From Pseudomonas asiatica (GTDB lineage Bacteria > Pseudomonadota > Gammaproteobacteria > Pseudomonadales > Pseudomonadaceae), in assembly GCF_040214835.1 (NCBI RefSeq), contig NZ_CP157874.1, positions 5,544,501 through 5,608,500 on the forward strand: a stretch of DNA of 64,000 nucleotides, given 5' to 3'. The stretch's first letter is position 1. Every line of letters begins with the position of its first letter. Positions 48,946 through 57,295 of the stretch are shown here, in pieces. Under the pieces are notes generated by a model. The model was not told where the DNA came from and did no database searches. It was given only the letters and a program-made list of their open reading frames with translations. The translations under genes and the position numbers were made by a program.

Positions 48946-48966
48946 GTTCGCTGGCGGCATGAAAAA

Positions 48967-48994
48967 GGGAGGCCCTGGTGGCCTCCCTTTTTTT
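48967..48994 (+). terminator. Rho-independent terminator of serA
   Basis: Stem GGGAGGCC / GGCCTCCC, five-base loop CTGGT, followed by seven T. It starts 21 bp after the serA stop. Confidence 0.93.
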
Positions 48995-49013
48995 GCCTGT
49001 GACATTGGTGTCG

Positions 49014-49103
49014 CCTGCTTCACGGGCTTGCCCGCTCCCACAGGGTCCACACCAGCCTTGAAGCCAGTGGTGATCATGTGGGAGCGGGCGAGCCCGCGAA
49101 GAA
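49014..49103. repeat. REP pair, inverted (CGGGCTTGCCCG type)
   Basis: CTTCACGGGCTTGCCCGCTC and its inverse with a 35-bp spacer, between the serA terminator and the stop of the convergent DUF4399 gene. Confidence 0.88.
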
Positions 49104-49111
49104 CCCGACAC

Positions 49112-49588
49112 CTATTTCACGTCGACAGTAATCTTCTGCGACACGACGCTCGGCTTGAACGGCACGTGATACTGGTCACCCAGCACCAGCTGCAGGGTGT
49201 GCTTGCCCGGGGTGAGGGTAATGCTGGTCTCGGTCTGCGCCTTGCCGAAGTGCAGCACTTGCGGGCCATCCGGCAGCGCGGTGCCGGCCTGTGGCATCAG
49301 GCTGGATGGCAGCGCCATGTCGGCCACCGGCTCTTTATCCACATCCACCAGCAGGTGGTGGTGCCCGGTGTGCGGGGTGCTGTCGCCCGCAGGCTTGAGC
49401 GCCATGCCCTCGATGCCGAACTTGACGGTGAAGGTCTTGTCGACCGTGGCGCCATCGGCGGGGGAAACGATGAAGACCTTGGCATCCTTGGGCGGCTCCT
49501 GGCTCTTCAGGGCATCTGCGGCACTGGCGAACATTGACGCTCCCATCAACAGACCAGCAACGGCAGCACGCGAAAATAGGCTGTTCAT
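49112..49588 (-). CDS. DUF4399 domain-containing exported protein
   Basis: A 158-residue protein with a signal peptide (MNSLFSRAAVAGLLMGASMF ... ASA) and a small beta-rich domain: VFIVSPADGATVDKTFTVKFG, HTGHHHLLVD and LTPGKHTLQLVLGDQYHVPF. The paired histidines in HTGHHH suggest metal binding, but nothing is proven. Family DUF4399. Divergent from the short binding-protein gene, with a 223-bp gap in which I see no clear promoter. Confidence 0.85.
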   Translation of the reverse strand: MNSLFSRAAVAGLLMGASMFASAADALKSQEPPKDAKVFIVSPADGATVDKTFTVKFGIEGMALKPAGDSTPHTGHHHLLVDVDKEPVADMALPSSLMPQAGTALPDGPQVLHFGKAQTETSITLTPGKHTLQLVLGDQYHVPFKPSVVSQKITVDVK

Positions 49589-49811
49589 TCACTTCTCCTG
49601 TGATTCACTTATTGACCGCCGCCAGTATTCCAGTGGCGGCGGTGGTTCACCTTAGTTGATATGTTTGCCCAGATGTTCACATCGTCAGGCAGAAATATTT
49701 CAATCCGGGTTAAACAATGCCGAGGCTTCAAGGTCATAGGCTGCGCTCGACCACGGCGAGGAAGAAAGCCGTGGCGAAGGTTATTCATCTGCCAAAGAGA
49801 AAGGGGCTTTA

Positions 49812-50300
49812 ATGCGTTCGATCATAGGAGTAATGCTGGCGGTACTGATCACGCCATTGGCTCAGGCCGAGCTGATAGACGAAATTGCCGACCGGGGCGA
49901 ACTGCGCATTGCCGTACAGGCGAATAACTCGCCGTACGCATTCAAGGAAAATGACCACCTGACCGGTTTCGAGATCGAGTTTGGCCAGGACCTGGCCAGG
50001 GAACTGGACCTGCGCGCCGAGTTCATCGAAGCCCCTGCGGCAGAGGTACTGCCCGGTGTCGAGAGTGGCAAGTACGACATCGCACTGACCCCGTCGAGCG
50101 AATCACCAAAAGGTGACGGCCCGCTCGATGTGAGCCTGCCGTTTGGCGAGAAGCAGCTGGTGATCCCGTTCCAGAAGGACAACCCGGCGTTCGAGAGCGC
50201 GGTGAACAATGCACTGCAGCGGCTCAAGGACAGCGGGCGGACTGCCGAGCTTGAGCAGAAGTGGTTCAAGGGTGTGCCTGAGACTGCGTCCGGGCAATAG
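49812..50300 (+). CDS. Short, internally reduced family-3 solute-binding protein
   Basis: A 162-residue exported protein (signal MRSIIGVMLAVLITPLAQA). It opens as a normal SBP_bac_3 domain (DRGELRIAVQANNSPYAFKE, LTGFEIEFGQDLAREL), runs to VESGKYDIALTPSSESPKGD, and then goes almost directly to the usual C-terminal helix (NNALQRLKDSGRTAELEQKW). About 90 residues of the second lobe are missing. The frame is intact and codon use ordinary, so it may be a functional small sensor-type protein. No transporter genes adjoin it. Confidence 0.8.
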   Translation: MRSIIGVMLAVLITPLAQAELIDEIADRGELRIAVQANNSPYAFKENDHLTGFEIEFGQDLARELDLRAEFIEAPAAEVLPGVESGKYDIALTPSSESPKGDGPLDVSLPFGEKQLVIPFQKDNPAFESAVNNALQRLKDSGRTAELEQKWFKGVPETASGQ

Positions 50301-50318
50301 GATTTTTGCTGCCTGTAC

Positions 50319-50415
50319 CGGCCTCTTCGCGGGTGAACCCGCTCCCACAGGGACATCACAAGCCTTGAGGGCTGTGGAGAACCTGTGGGAGCGGGTTCAC
50401 CCGCGAAAGGGCCGG
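50319..50415. repeat. REP pair, inverted (CGGGTGAACCCG type)
   Basis: CCGGCCTCTTCGCGGGTGAA and complement with a 35-bp spacer, between convergent genes. Confidence 0.88.
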
Positions 50416-50422
50416 AACAGAC

Positions 50423-50926
50423 TTAAGCTGAAAGCCCGGCCAGAGCCTGCTGTGCCTCGTCCAGCTCCAGCTCGCTGAACACCAGCACCCCCGCCCGCCG
50501 CAGCAATGCCGTGGTCACCCCTTCCCCGGCCACCTTCACACCACTGAACGTGCCGTCATAGGTCAACCGGTTGCCACACGAAGGGCTTCCAGCCTTCAGC
50601 ACGGCCACACGAATGCCATGCCGGTGCACCAGCTCCAGCGCCCGCTGCGCCCCGGCCAGGAACTCGGCACTGACATCCTCGCCCGCCACCGTCAGCACCT
50701 GCGCGCCACCGTCGAGCACCTCCCCACCCTGCCCGCCCGGTATCTCTGCAGGTGGCCGTGGAGTCGGCAAGCCACCGGCCACTTCCGGGCACAACGGCAC
50801 CACGCGCCCTTCGGCCTGCCAGCGCTGCAACAGGTCGGGGTGGCCACTGGCGCGGCCGTCATAGCGCACCGGCTGCCCCAGCAGGCAAGCGCTGACCAGC
50901 ACCTTGGGCAGGTCAGAAGGGGTCAT
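50423..50926 (-). CDS. DUF523 domain-containing protein
   Basis: A 167-residue protein of family DUF523 (YbbK-like), with VSACLLGQPVRYDG, CPEVAGGLPTPRPPAEI and LKAGSPSCG; the repeated cysteines are conserved in the family and may bind a metal or cluster. Function unknown. It overlaps the end of the upstream oxygenase gene by 14 bases, so the two are one unit. A GTG two codons earlier is an alternative start. Confidence 0.85.
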   Translation of the reverse strand: MTPSDLPKVLVSACLLGQPVRYDGRASGHPDLLQRWQAEGRVVPLCPEVAGGLPTPRPPAEIPGGQGGEVLDGGAQVLTVAGEDVSAEFLAGAQRALELVHRHGIRVAVLKAGSPSCGNRLTYDGTFSGVKVAGEGVTTALLRRAGVLVFSELELDEAQQALAGLSA

Positions 50927-51536
50927 TGCCACGGCGCCGGAACCAGCCGGTCAACGAAAGCCGCTCACGCCCTGCCGGCAGCACCTCATGGGGCACCTCG
51001 CCCGACAGGAACACCACCAGGCAGCCCGCCACCGGCTCGACATCATGCTCGACACCGTCCGCCAGGAACATGCGCAACTGGCCACCGTCCTGCGGCTGCC
51101 AGCCTTCATTCAGGTACAGGACTGCCGACACCATGCGCCGGTCATCGTCGCGGAAGCGGTCCAGGTGCCGGCGATAGAACGCCCCTGGCGGGTACAAGGC
51201 AAAATGGCATTCGAAGTCTTCCAGGCCGAGGAACAGGCCCTGGTTGATGGCCTGGCGCAGCTGGTCCATGGCGCTCAGGTACTGGTCGCAGGCCTCGGCC
51301 TGGCCAGGGTCGATCCACTGGATCTGGTCGCCGCGAATGGCCTCGTGCACCTCCTGGGCAGCACCGCGCCCAACCCCTGCAGGGTTGAGTTCGCCTTCGG
51401 CATCACGGCGCCGGCACTCGGCCGCGAGCGCGCGCACCAGGTCGGCAGGCAGAAAAAGCGCCTGCTGGGACCAGCCATGGGTGACCAGATCGTCGACGAC
51501 GGCCGCAAGCATCGGGTGTTCAGGGGAGATGTGCAT
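50913..51536 (-). CDS. 2-oxoglutarate/Fe(II)-dependent oxygenase (prolyl-4-hydroxylase type)
   Basis: A 207-residue enzyme with the iron triad HxD...H: YRRHLDRF and VPHEVLP, and the 2-oxoglutarate Arg in RLSLTGWF. YLNEGWQPQDGGQLRMF is typical of the P4H-type fold. Substrate unknown; possibly a protein hydroxylase. It starts at MHISPEHPML (51536). First gene before the DUF523 gene, divergent from the DUF2059 gene. Confidence 0.87.
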   Translation of the reverse strand: MHISPEHPMLAAVVDDLVTHGWSQQALFLPADLVRALAAECRRRDAEGELNPAGVGRGAAQEVHEAIRGDQIQWIDPGQAEACDQYLSAMDQLRQAINQGLFLGLEDFECHFALYPPGAFYRRHLDRFRDDDRRMVSAVLYLNEGWQPQDGGQLRMFLADGVEHDVEPVAGCLVVFLSGEVPHEVLPAGRERLSLTGWFRRRGNDPF

Positions 51537-51658
51537 GGCGCGCATCATATCCATTAGCCATGCTGGCGCACAGCGCCACTTGGCCGAGAAGCACGCGGAT
51601 ATCTCGACAAACCGGCGCCCGGCCACGGACAATAGCCACCTGCCGACAGGAGTCCTGA

Positions 51659-52411
51659 ATGCGCCGTCTGTTTTCCCTGATTCTGCTGATGATCTGCACC
51701 GTGCCTGTCTGGGCAGACAACCTGGATCAACTGTACAAGGCCGCCGGCTGGCCCGACCAGCGCGCCCATTTCAATGATGCCCTGACCGCCGCCCAGGAAC
51801 GCTACCGCAACAGTTTGCCACCCGCCGTGTACCAAGCGCTGGTAAACAACAGCAACCAGCGCTTCCAGGCCCAGGCGGTGGACCGTCGCGCCCAGGCACA
51901 GCTGCGCGCAACCTTGGCCAACCCGGCACCGGCGCTGGCCTTCTTCCGGTCGCCGCTGGGGCGCAAGGTGGTGGCTGCGGAGCTCAAGGCCACACGCAAG
52001 GACGAACTGGCCAGGAATGCCAAGGGCTTGCCAAAGATCCAGGCCAGCGATGACCGCCTGCTGATAATCGGCCACCTGGCCCAGGCCCTGCCGGCGCGCG
52101 AAGCCGGCGCCGAAGTGAGCCTGGCCATCGCCGGCGTGGCGGCCGACAGCCTCAGCTCGATGATCCCCGGCCTGTTCGGCGGCGGCCAGGCTCAGAACCT
52201 GCTCGACGGCCAGCGCCAGCGCCTGATGGGCCAGATCGGCGAAGACCTCAACAACACCCTGCTGTATGTCTATCGCGACCTGTCCGATGCCGAGCTGGAA
52301 GAGTTCGCCACCTTTGCCGAGTCGCCAGACGGCAAGGCTTACTACCAGGCCGCCCTGGCCGCCGTTCGCGCAGGCCTGGCGGTTGGCCAGAGCAGCAGCG
52401 ACCTGAAGTGA
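51659..52411 (+). CDS. DUF2059 domain-containing exported protein
   Basis: A 250-residue protein with a signal peptide (MRRLFSLILLMICTVPVWA) and a helical C-terminal domain with LYVYRDLSDAELEEFATF followed by AESPDGKAYYQAAL, the pattern of DUF2059. Role unknown. Its stop touches the stop of the convergent hydrolase gene with no spacer. Confidence 0.83.
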   Translation: MRRLFSLILLMICTVPVWADNLDQLYKAAGWPDQRAHFNDALTAAQERYRNSLPPAVYQALVNNSNQRFQAQAVDRRAQAQLRATLANPAPALAFFRSPLGRKVVAAELKATRKDELARNAKGLPKIQASDDRLLIIGHLAQALPAREAGAEVSLAIAGVAADSLSSMIPGLFGGGQAQNLLDGQRQRLMGQIGEDLNNTLLYVYRDLSDAELEEFATFAESPDGKAYYQAALAAVRAGLAVGQSSSDLK

Positions 52412-53347
52412 TCAGCCCAGGCGCTGGTCGATGAAGTCGAAGTAGCGCTGGCGAATGCCCGGCAGCTCGTTGGCCAGGTGGTGACGGGCCTCGGGCAGCA
52501 TCAGAATCTGCGGTTCGGCGAACTTGGCCTTGAGTACTTCGAGGTTGTACGGCCAGTCCACTGTGCCATCCGCCTCTCCTTGCACGATCAACGGCCGCCG
52601 CGTGCTGCGCGGCGCGGCCTCGATGCGTTTGACCCAGGCAATCAAGGCGCCCACCCAGGCCGTTGGCAGGCGGCGCGGTTGCAGCGGGTCGGCTTCGAGG
52701 AACGGCAGGAAGGTCGGGTCATTGGTGTTCTCGCTGAAGCGCCGCTCGATGCCATTCACGAAGTGACGCAACACGTGATAGCTCAGCTTCGACCAGCGCC
52801 AGGCACAGGGCCGCACCAGCGGCGCCAACAGGATGACCTGACCATCGATGGGGCTGCGCGCGCCCTGGTACAACAGGTGGTCCACGGCGATGGCGCCACC
52901 GGTGCTTTGCCCGCAAAGGTGCCAGGGGCGCGGCAGTTGCAGCGTGCGCGCCTGTTCGAACAAAGCCTCCAGCACTTGCTGGTAAACCGCGAAATCACTG
53001 ATGCTGGCCCGCTCGCCGCTGGACAGGCCATGGCCGGGCAGGTCGCAACTGATCACGGCGAAACCCTGTTTGAGCGCCCAATCGATCACATGCCGGTAGA
53101 GGCCCATATGGTCGTAATAGCCGTGCAGCAGGAACAGCGTCGCGCTCGGCTGCTCGGGTAGCCAGGCCTGCCCGACCAGCTCGAAGCCTGCGGCCTGGAA
53201 GCCGCCCAGCCAGCTGTGGGCCGACAGGTTCAGGCCATAGAAGCGCTGGTAGTCCTGCGCCTGCACCGACAACGGCTGGCGAACGGTCAACGGCGCCAGG
53301 CTGGTGCGCAGGAGGTCGGGGTGAAAGGCAGCGGGCATTGGGTACAT
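52412..53347 (-). CDS. Alpha/beta hydrolase, serine aminopeptidase S33 / lysophospholipase type
   Basis: An alpha/beta hydrolase of about 311 residues. The oxyanion region is LFLLHGYYDHMGLYRHV, the nucleophile elbow is CGQSTGGAIAVDHLLY (GxSxGG), the acid is near VQGEADGTVDWPYN and the His is in EARHHLANELPG. The group includes monoacylglycerol lipases and lysophospholipases. Start uncertain: ATG at 53347 or 53338. Confidence 0.85.
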   Translation of the reverse strand: MYPMPAAFHPDLLRTSLAPLTVRQPLSVQAQDYQRFYGLNLSAHSWLGGFQAAGFELVGQAWLPEQPSATLFLLHGYYDHMGLYRHVIDWALKQGFAVISCDLPGHGLSSGERASISDFAVYQQVLEALFEQARTLQLPRPWHLCGQSTGGAIAVDHLLYQGARSPIDGQVILLAPLVRPCAWRWSKLSYHVLRHFVNGIERRFSENTNDPTFLPFLEADPLQPRRLPTAWVGALIAWVKRIEAAPRSTRRPLIVQGEADGTVDWPYNLEVLKAKFAEPQILMLPEARHHLANELPGIRQRYFDFIDQRLG

Positions 53348-53435
53348 CCACAGTGAAGCAAGTATTGATCTGGGATATTCAGCTCTGGCCCGCGCCATGG
53401 CAAGCTTGCTCACCATCGAACATCAACCACCGATC

Positions 53436-53556
53436 CCCTGTAGGAGCGGCCTTGTGTCGCGATAGGGCCGCACAGCGGCCCCGGCAATCTCAGCGTGGGG
53501 CACAAATCCTGGGGGCGCTTCGCACCCCATCGCGACGCAAGGCCGCTCCTACAGGG
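53436..53556. repeat. REP-type pair, GGCCTTGTGTCGCGA family, in a divergent region
   Basis: CTGTAGGAGCGGCCTTGTGT and its inverse, with inner hairpins. Unlike most copies here it lies between two divergent genes, its last base 15 bp before the DUF6436-type start, so it must be part of that gene's leader or promoter. Confidence 0.88.
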
Positions 53557-53571
53557 GGCCGCGGAACCTTC

Positions 53572-54141
53572 ATGAAGACTCGGATCATCAAACCACTGTG
53601 CATGGCTCTCGTCCTCATCGTCGGCGCCATCATCCTCTGGCAGGCCTACACCACCTTCCAGGCCCGCTACCTGCGCCCGTTCGACAACCAGGCCACGCTG
53701 TTCGACGGCAGCCAGCTGCAGTTGCCCCCCGAGCTGGCCGGCCCCGGCCCGATCCGGGTAGTGCATTTCTGGGACCCGGCCTGCCCGTGCAACGTCGGCA
53801 ACCAGCAGCACTTGGGCGACCTGGTCAACCAGTTCGCCAGCCAGGGCGTGACCTTCCACGTACTGCAAAAGCCCGACAGCCACGGCCAGCTGCCCGCCAA
53901 CCTCACCGCCCTCAAGCCACTCGCCAGCGTGCCCGGCAGCGAACACCTGCCCGCCTCTCCGGCCGTGGCCATCTGGGACCGGCAAGGCCACCTGGCCTAC
54001 TTCGGCCCCTACAGCGAAGGCGCCGTGTGCAATGCCAGCAACAGCTTCATCGAGCCGATCCTCAAAGCGCTACTCGACGGCCGCCAGGTGAGTGCCTCCA
54101 ATACCCTGGCGGTGGGCTGCTACTGCCCCTGGGCCGGCTGA
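53572..54141 (+). CDS. DUF6436 / thioredoxin-like membrane-anchored protein
   Basis: A 189-residue protein with an N-terminal membrane anchor (KPLCMALVLIVGAIILWQAY) and a thioredoxin-like domain: VVHFWDPACPCNVGNQQH holds a C-P-C motif in the place of the CxxC redox site. The end AVGCYCPWAG has two more cysteines. Possibly an envelope redox protein. Its last 22 bases overlap the end of the convergent acetyltransferase gene. Confidence 0.8.
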   Translation: MKTRIIKPLCMALVLIVGAIILWQAYTTFQARYLRPFDNQATLFDGSQLQLPPELAGPGPIRVVHFWDPACPCNVGNQQHLGDLVNQFASQGVTFHVLQKPDSHGQLPANLTALKPLASVPGSEHLPASPAVAIWDRQGHLAYFGPYSEGAVCNASNSFIEPILKALLDGRQVSASNTLAVGCYCPWAG

Positions 54142-54686
54142 CGCACCCGCGCAGGGTTGCCCACCACCACCGCGCCTGCCGGCACGTCACGGGTGACCAC
54201 ACTACCGGCACCCACCACGGCGTTATCGCCAATGGTCACCCCCGGCAGGATGATCGCCGCGCCGCCGATCCACACGTTGTTGCCGATGGTCACCGGCCGG
54301 CCACTCTCCAGCCCAGTGCGGCGCACCTCGGGGTCGAGCGGGTGGTCGGCGGTATAGATTTGCACGTTGGGGCCGATCTGGCAGTCATCACCAATATGCA
54401 CCGGCAGCACATCGAGGATCACGCAGTTGAAATTCATGAAGGTGTTACGGCCGACGCTGATGTTGTAGCCATAGTCGCAATAGAACGGCGGGCGGATCAC
54501 CGCGCCTTCACCGACTTGGCCAAAGTGCTCTACCAGGAGCCCATGACGTGCGTCGTTGAGCAATTCGACACTGCTGTTGTAGCGGTGCATCCAGTGCTTG
54601 TTGGCGATCTGCTCGGCCTGCAGCTCGGGGCAGCCAGCGTGATAGAGCTGGCCTGTAAGCATTTTCTGTTTTTCGCTGAGGGACAT
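54120..54686 (-). CDS. Maltose/galactoside O-acetyltransferase family protein
   Basis: A 188-residue hexapeptide-repeat acetyltransferase with N-terminal MSLSEKQKMLTGQLYHAG, RPPFYCDYGYNISVGRNTF, the repeats IGDDCQIGPNVQIYT, the catalytic His in TADHPLDPEVR and IGNNVWIGGAAIILPGV. It acetylates sugars with acetyl-CoA in the cytoplasm; the exact sugar is unknown. A GGAG site is near the start. Confidence 0.9.
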   Translation of the reverse strand: MSLSEKQKMLTGQLYHAGCPELQAEQIANKHWMHRYNSSVELLNDARHGLLVEHFGQVGEGAVIRPPFYCDYGYNISVGRNTFMNFNCVILDVLPVHIGDDCQIGPNVQIYTADHPLDPEVRRTGLESGRPVTIGNNVWIGGAAIILPGVTIGDNAVVGAGSVVTRDVPAGAVVVGNPARVRQPAQGQ

Positions 54687-54772
54687 GGAAACTCCTTCCT
54701 GGGGCTATGCTCTGTTCGCGAATCCGCCGATCATCGGACCACATTTTTCGCTTGAACGCACAAGGAGCCTGC

Positions 54773-57136
54773 ATGAAGCGCAGCCTGACCCTGTTGGCCG
54801 TGGTGGTTGCCGTGGCCGCCGGCGCCGGATACTGGTACGTGCAGGGCAAGCTGCCGCAACGCGAGGGCGAGGTGGCCATTGCCGGCCTGCAGGCGCCGGT
54901 CAGCGTGCGCTACGATGCCCGCGGCGTGCCGCACCTGCAGGCGCAGAGCGAGCCGGACCTGTACCGTGCCCTCGGTTACGTGCATGCCCAGGACCGGCTG
55001 TTCCAGATGGAGATCCTGCGCCGCCTGGCCCGGGGTGAGCTGGCCGAGGTGCTGGGCGACAAGCTGCTGCCCACCGACACCCTGTTCCGCAGCCTGCGCA
55101 TACGCGAACAGGCAGCACTGATGGCCAAGCGTCAGGACCGGCAATCGCCCGCCTGGCAAGCCCTGCAAGCCTACCTCGACGGAGTGAACAGCTGGCAGGC
55201 CAGCCACCCCAAGCCCATGGAATTCGACCTGCTCGGCATTACCCCGCGCCCATTCAGCGCCGAAGACACCCTGAGCATCGCCGGCTACCTGGCCTACAGC
55301 TTTGCCGCCGCGTTTCGCACCGAGCCCGCGCTGACCTACATCCGCGACCAGCTGGGCCCTGAGTACCTGAACATCTTCGATCTCGCCTGGCAGCCCGAGG
55401 GCGCCTTGAGTACACCGCTGGCCGCTGCCGACTGGCAAAGCCTGGAGGCCCTCGCCCGCCTCAGCCATGACGCGCTGGGCGATGCGGGCATCCCGCAATT
55501 CGAGGGCAGCAACGCCTGGGCCGTGGCCGGCAGCCGCACCCGCAGCGGCAGGCCGCTGCTGGCCGGCGACCCGCACATCGGTTTTGCGGTGCCGGCGGTG
55601 TGGTACGAGGCCGAGCTGTCGGCGCCGGGCTTCAACCTGTATGGCTACTTCCAAGCGCTCAACCCGTTCGCCCTGCTCGGTCACAACCGCGACTTCGGCT
55701 GGAGCCTGACCATGTTCCAGAACGACGACGTCGACCTGATCGCCGAGCGCACCAACCCGGCCGACGCCAACCAGGTGATGGTCGATGGCAAATGGCAGGC
55801 GCTGGAAAAGACCGAGCAACAGATTGCCGTCAAAGGCGAAGCACCGGTCACCCTCAGCCTGCGCCGCTCGCCCCATGGCCCGATCGTCAACGACGTGCTG
55901 GGCGCCACTGCCGGGCCCACGCCAATCGCCATGTGGTGGGCGTTCCTGGAGACCGAAAACCCGATCCTCGACGGCTTCTACCAGCTCAACCGCGCCGATA
56001 CCCTGGGCAAGATGCGCGAGGCCGCGGCCAAGGTGCATGCGCCGGGGCTGAACCTGGTGTGGGCCAATGCCCGTGGCGATATCGGCTGGTGGGCGGCGGC
56101 GCAGTTGCCGATCCGTCCCGACGGCGTCGACCCCGCGTTCATCCTTGACGGTGCCAGTGCGCAGGCCGACAAGCTCGGCTTCTATCCCTTCAGCGTCAAC
56201 CCGCAGCAGGAGAACCCGGCGCGCGGCTACATTGTCTCGGCCAACTACCAGCCTCCGGCCGCGGTGCCGATACCCGGTTACTACAACCTGCCGGACCGAG
56301 GCCGCCAGCTCGACCGCCACCTGGCCAACGCCGAGGTGAAGTGGGATACCCAAAACAGCCAGGCGCTGCAGCTGGACACTGCCAGCGACCATGGCCCGCG
56401 CACCCTTGCACCACTGCTGGCAACGCTGCGCGCAGTGGCCGAAGGTGACGAAGAGAAGGAACTGGTCGAGCAACTGGCAGCCTGGAGCGGCGACTACCCG
56501 CTCGACTCGACCAGTGCCACGCTGTTCAACCAGTTCCTCTACGAGCTGGCATTCGCGGCCCTGCATGACGAGCTGGGCGACACCTGGTTCCCGGTGCTGA
56601 TCAGCACCCGCGCCATCGACGCAGCCCTGCCGCGCCTGGCGGCGGATGCCGATTCGCCGTGGTGGAACACCCGCGGAGCCAACCAGCGCACCGACCGTAC
56701 CGCCGTGGTGCGCACGGCGTGGCAGAACAGCTTGAAGCACCTGCGGGAGACCTTGGGTAGTGACCCGGCCAGCTGGCAGTGGGGCAAGGCCCATACCCTG
56801 ACCCACAACCACCCGCTGGGGGTTAAAAAGCCGCTGAACCTGCTGTTCAACGTCGGCCCATTCGCCGCACCGGGCACCCATGAAGTGCCGAACAACCTCT
56901 CGGCGAAGATCGGCCCGGCGCCATGGCCGGTGACCTATGGGCCGTCGACGCGGCGGCTGGTCGACTTTGCCGATGCCGGGCAGGCGCTGACCACCAACCC
57001 GGTCGGGCAGAGTGGCGTGCCGTTCGACAGGCATTTTGCGGATCAGGCCGAAGGGTATGTGCAGGGGCAGTACCAGAAGGCGCAGATGGGGGTGATTCCG
57101 GCGCAGAGTACCTTGCGTCTGGTGCCAGCACCGTAG
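54773..57136 (+). CDS. Penicillin acylase family Ntn-hydrolase
   Basis: A 787-residue precursor with a membrane or signal segment (MKRSLTLLAVVVAVAAGAGY), an alpha-chain region (VRYDARGVPHLQAQSEPDLY, YVHAQDRLFQMEILRR) and the autocatalytic junction EG-SNAW with Ser246 as the presumed N-terminal nucleophile of the beta chain. Later GDPHIGFAVPAVWYE and GHNRDFGWSLTMFQNDD match the family. Members cleave amide bonds such as beta-lactam or N-acyl-homoserine lactones; the substrate here is unproven. Next to an alpha/beta hydrolase on the same strand. Confidence 0.88.
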   Translation: MKRSLTLLAVVVAVAAGAGYWYVQGKLPQREGEVAIAGLQAPVSVRYDARGVPHLQAQSEPDLYRALGYVHAQDRLFQMEILRRLARGELAEVLGDKLLPTDTLFRSLRIREQAALMAKRQDRQSPAWQALQAYLDGVNSWQASHPKPMEFDLLGITPRPFSAEDTLSIAGYLAYSFAAAFRTEPALTYIRDQLGPEYLNIFDLAWQPEGALSTPLAAADWQSLEALARLSHDALGDAGIPQFEGSNAWAVAGSRTRSGRPLLAGDPHIGFAVPAVWYEAELSAPGFNLYGYFQALNPFALLGHNRDFGWSLTMFQNDDVDLIAERTNPADANQVMVDGKWQALEKTEQQIAVKGEAPVTLSLRRSPHGPIVNDVLGATAGPTPIAMWWAFLETENPILDGFYQLNRADTLGKMREAAAKVHAPGLNLVWANARGDIGWWAAAQLPIRPDGVDPAFILDGASAQADKLGFYPFSVNPQQENPARGYIVSANYQPPAAVPIPGYYNLPDRGRQLDRHLANAEVKWDTQNSQALQLDTASDHGPRTLAPLLATLRAVAEGDEEKELVEQLAAWSGDYPLDSTSATLFNQFLYELAFAALHDELGDTWFPVLISTRAIDAALPRLAADADSPWWNTRGANQRTDRTAVVRTAWQNSLKHLRETLGSDPASWQWGKAHTLTHNHPLGVKKPLNLLFNVGPFAAPGTHEVPNNLSAKIGPAPWPVTYGPSTRRLVDFADAGQALTTNPVGQSGVPFDRHFADQAEGYVQGQYQKAQMGVIPAQSTLRLVPAP

Positions 57137-57250
57137 GGGCTGCCTTGCAGCCCATCGCGACACAAGGCCGCTCCTACAGGGGACCGCGCAACTCAAGGCG
57201 AATCCTTGTAGGAGCGGCCTTGTGTCGCGATGGGCCGCAAAGCGGCCCCC
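57136..57250. repeat. REP-type pair, GGCCTTGTGTCGCGA family
   Basis: CGCGACACAAGGCCGCTCCT and its inverse, outer hairpins GGGCTGCCTTGCAGCCC and GGGCCGCAAAGCGGCCC. It begins at the acylase stop and separates it from the next gene on the same strand. Confidence 0.88.
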
Positions 57251-57295
57251 GACAATTTCGAATTCCCTACAACACTTCCAGCCGAGACCCACTGC

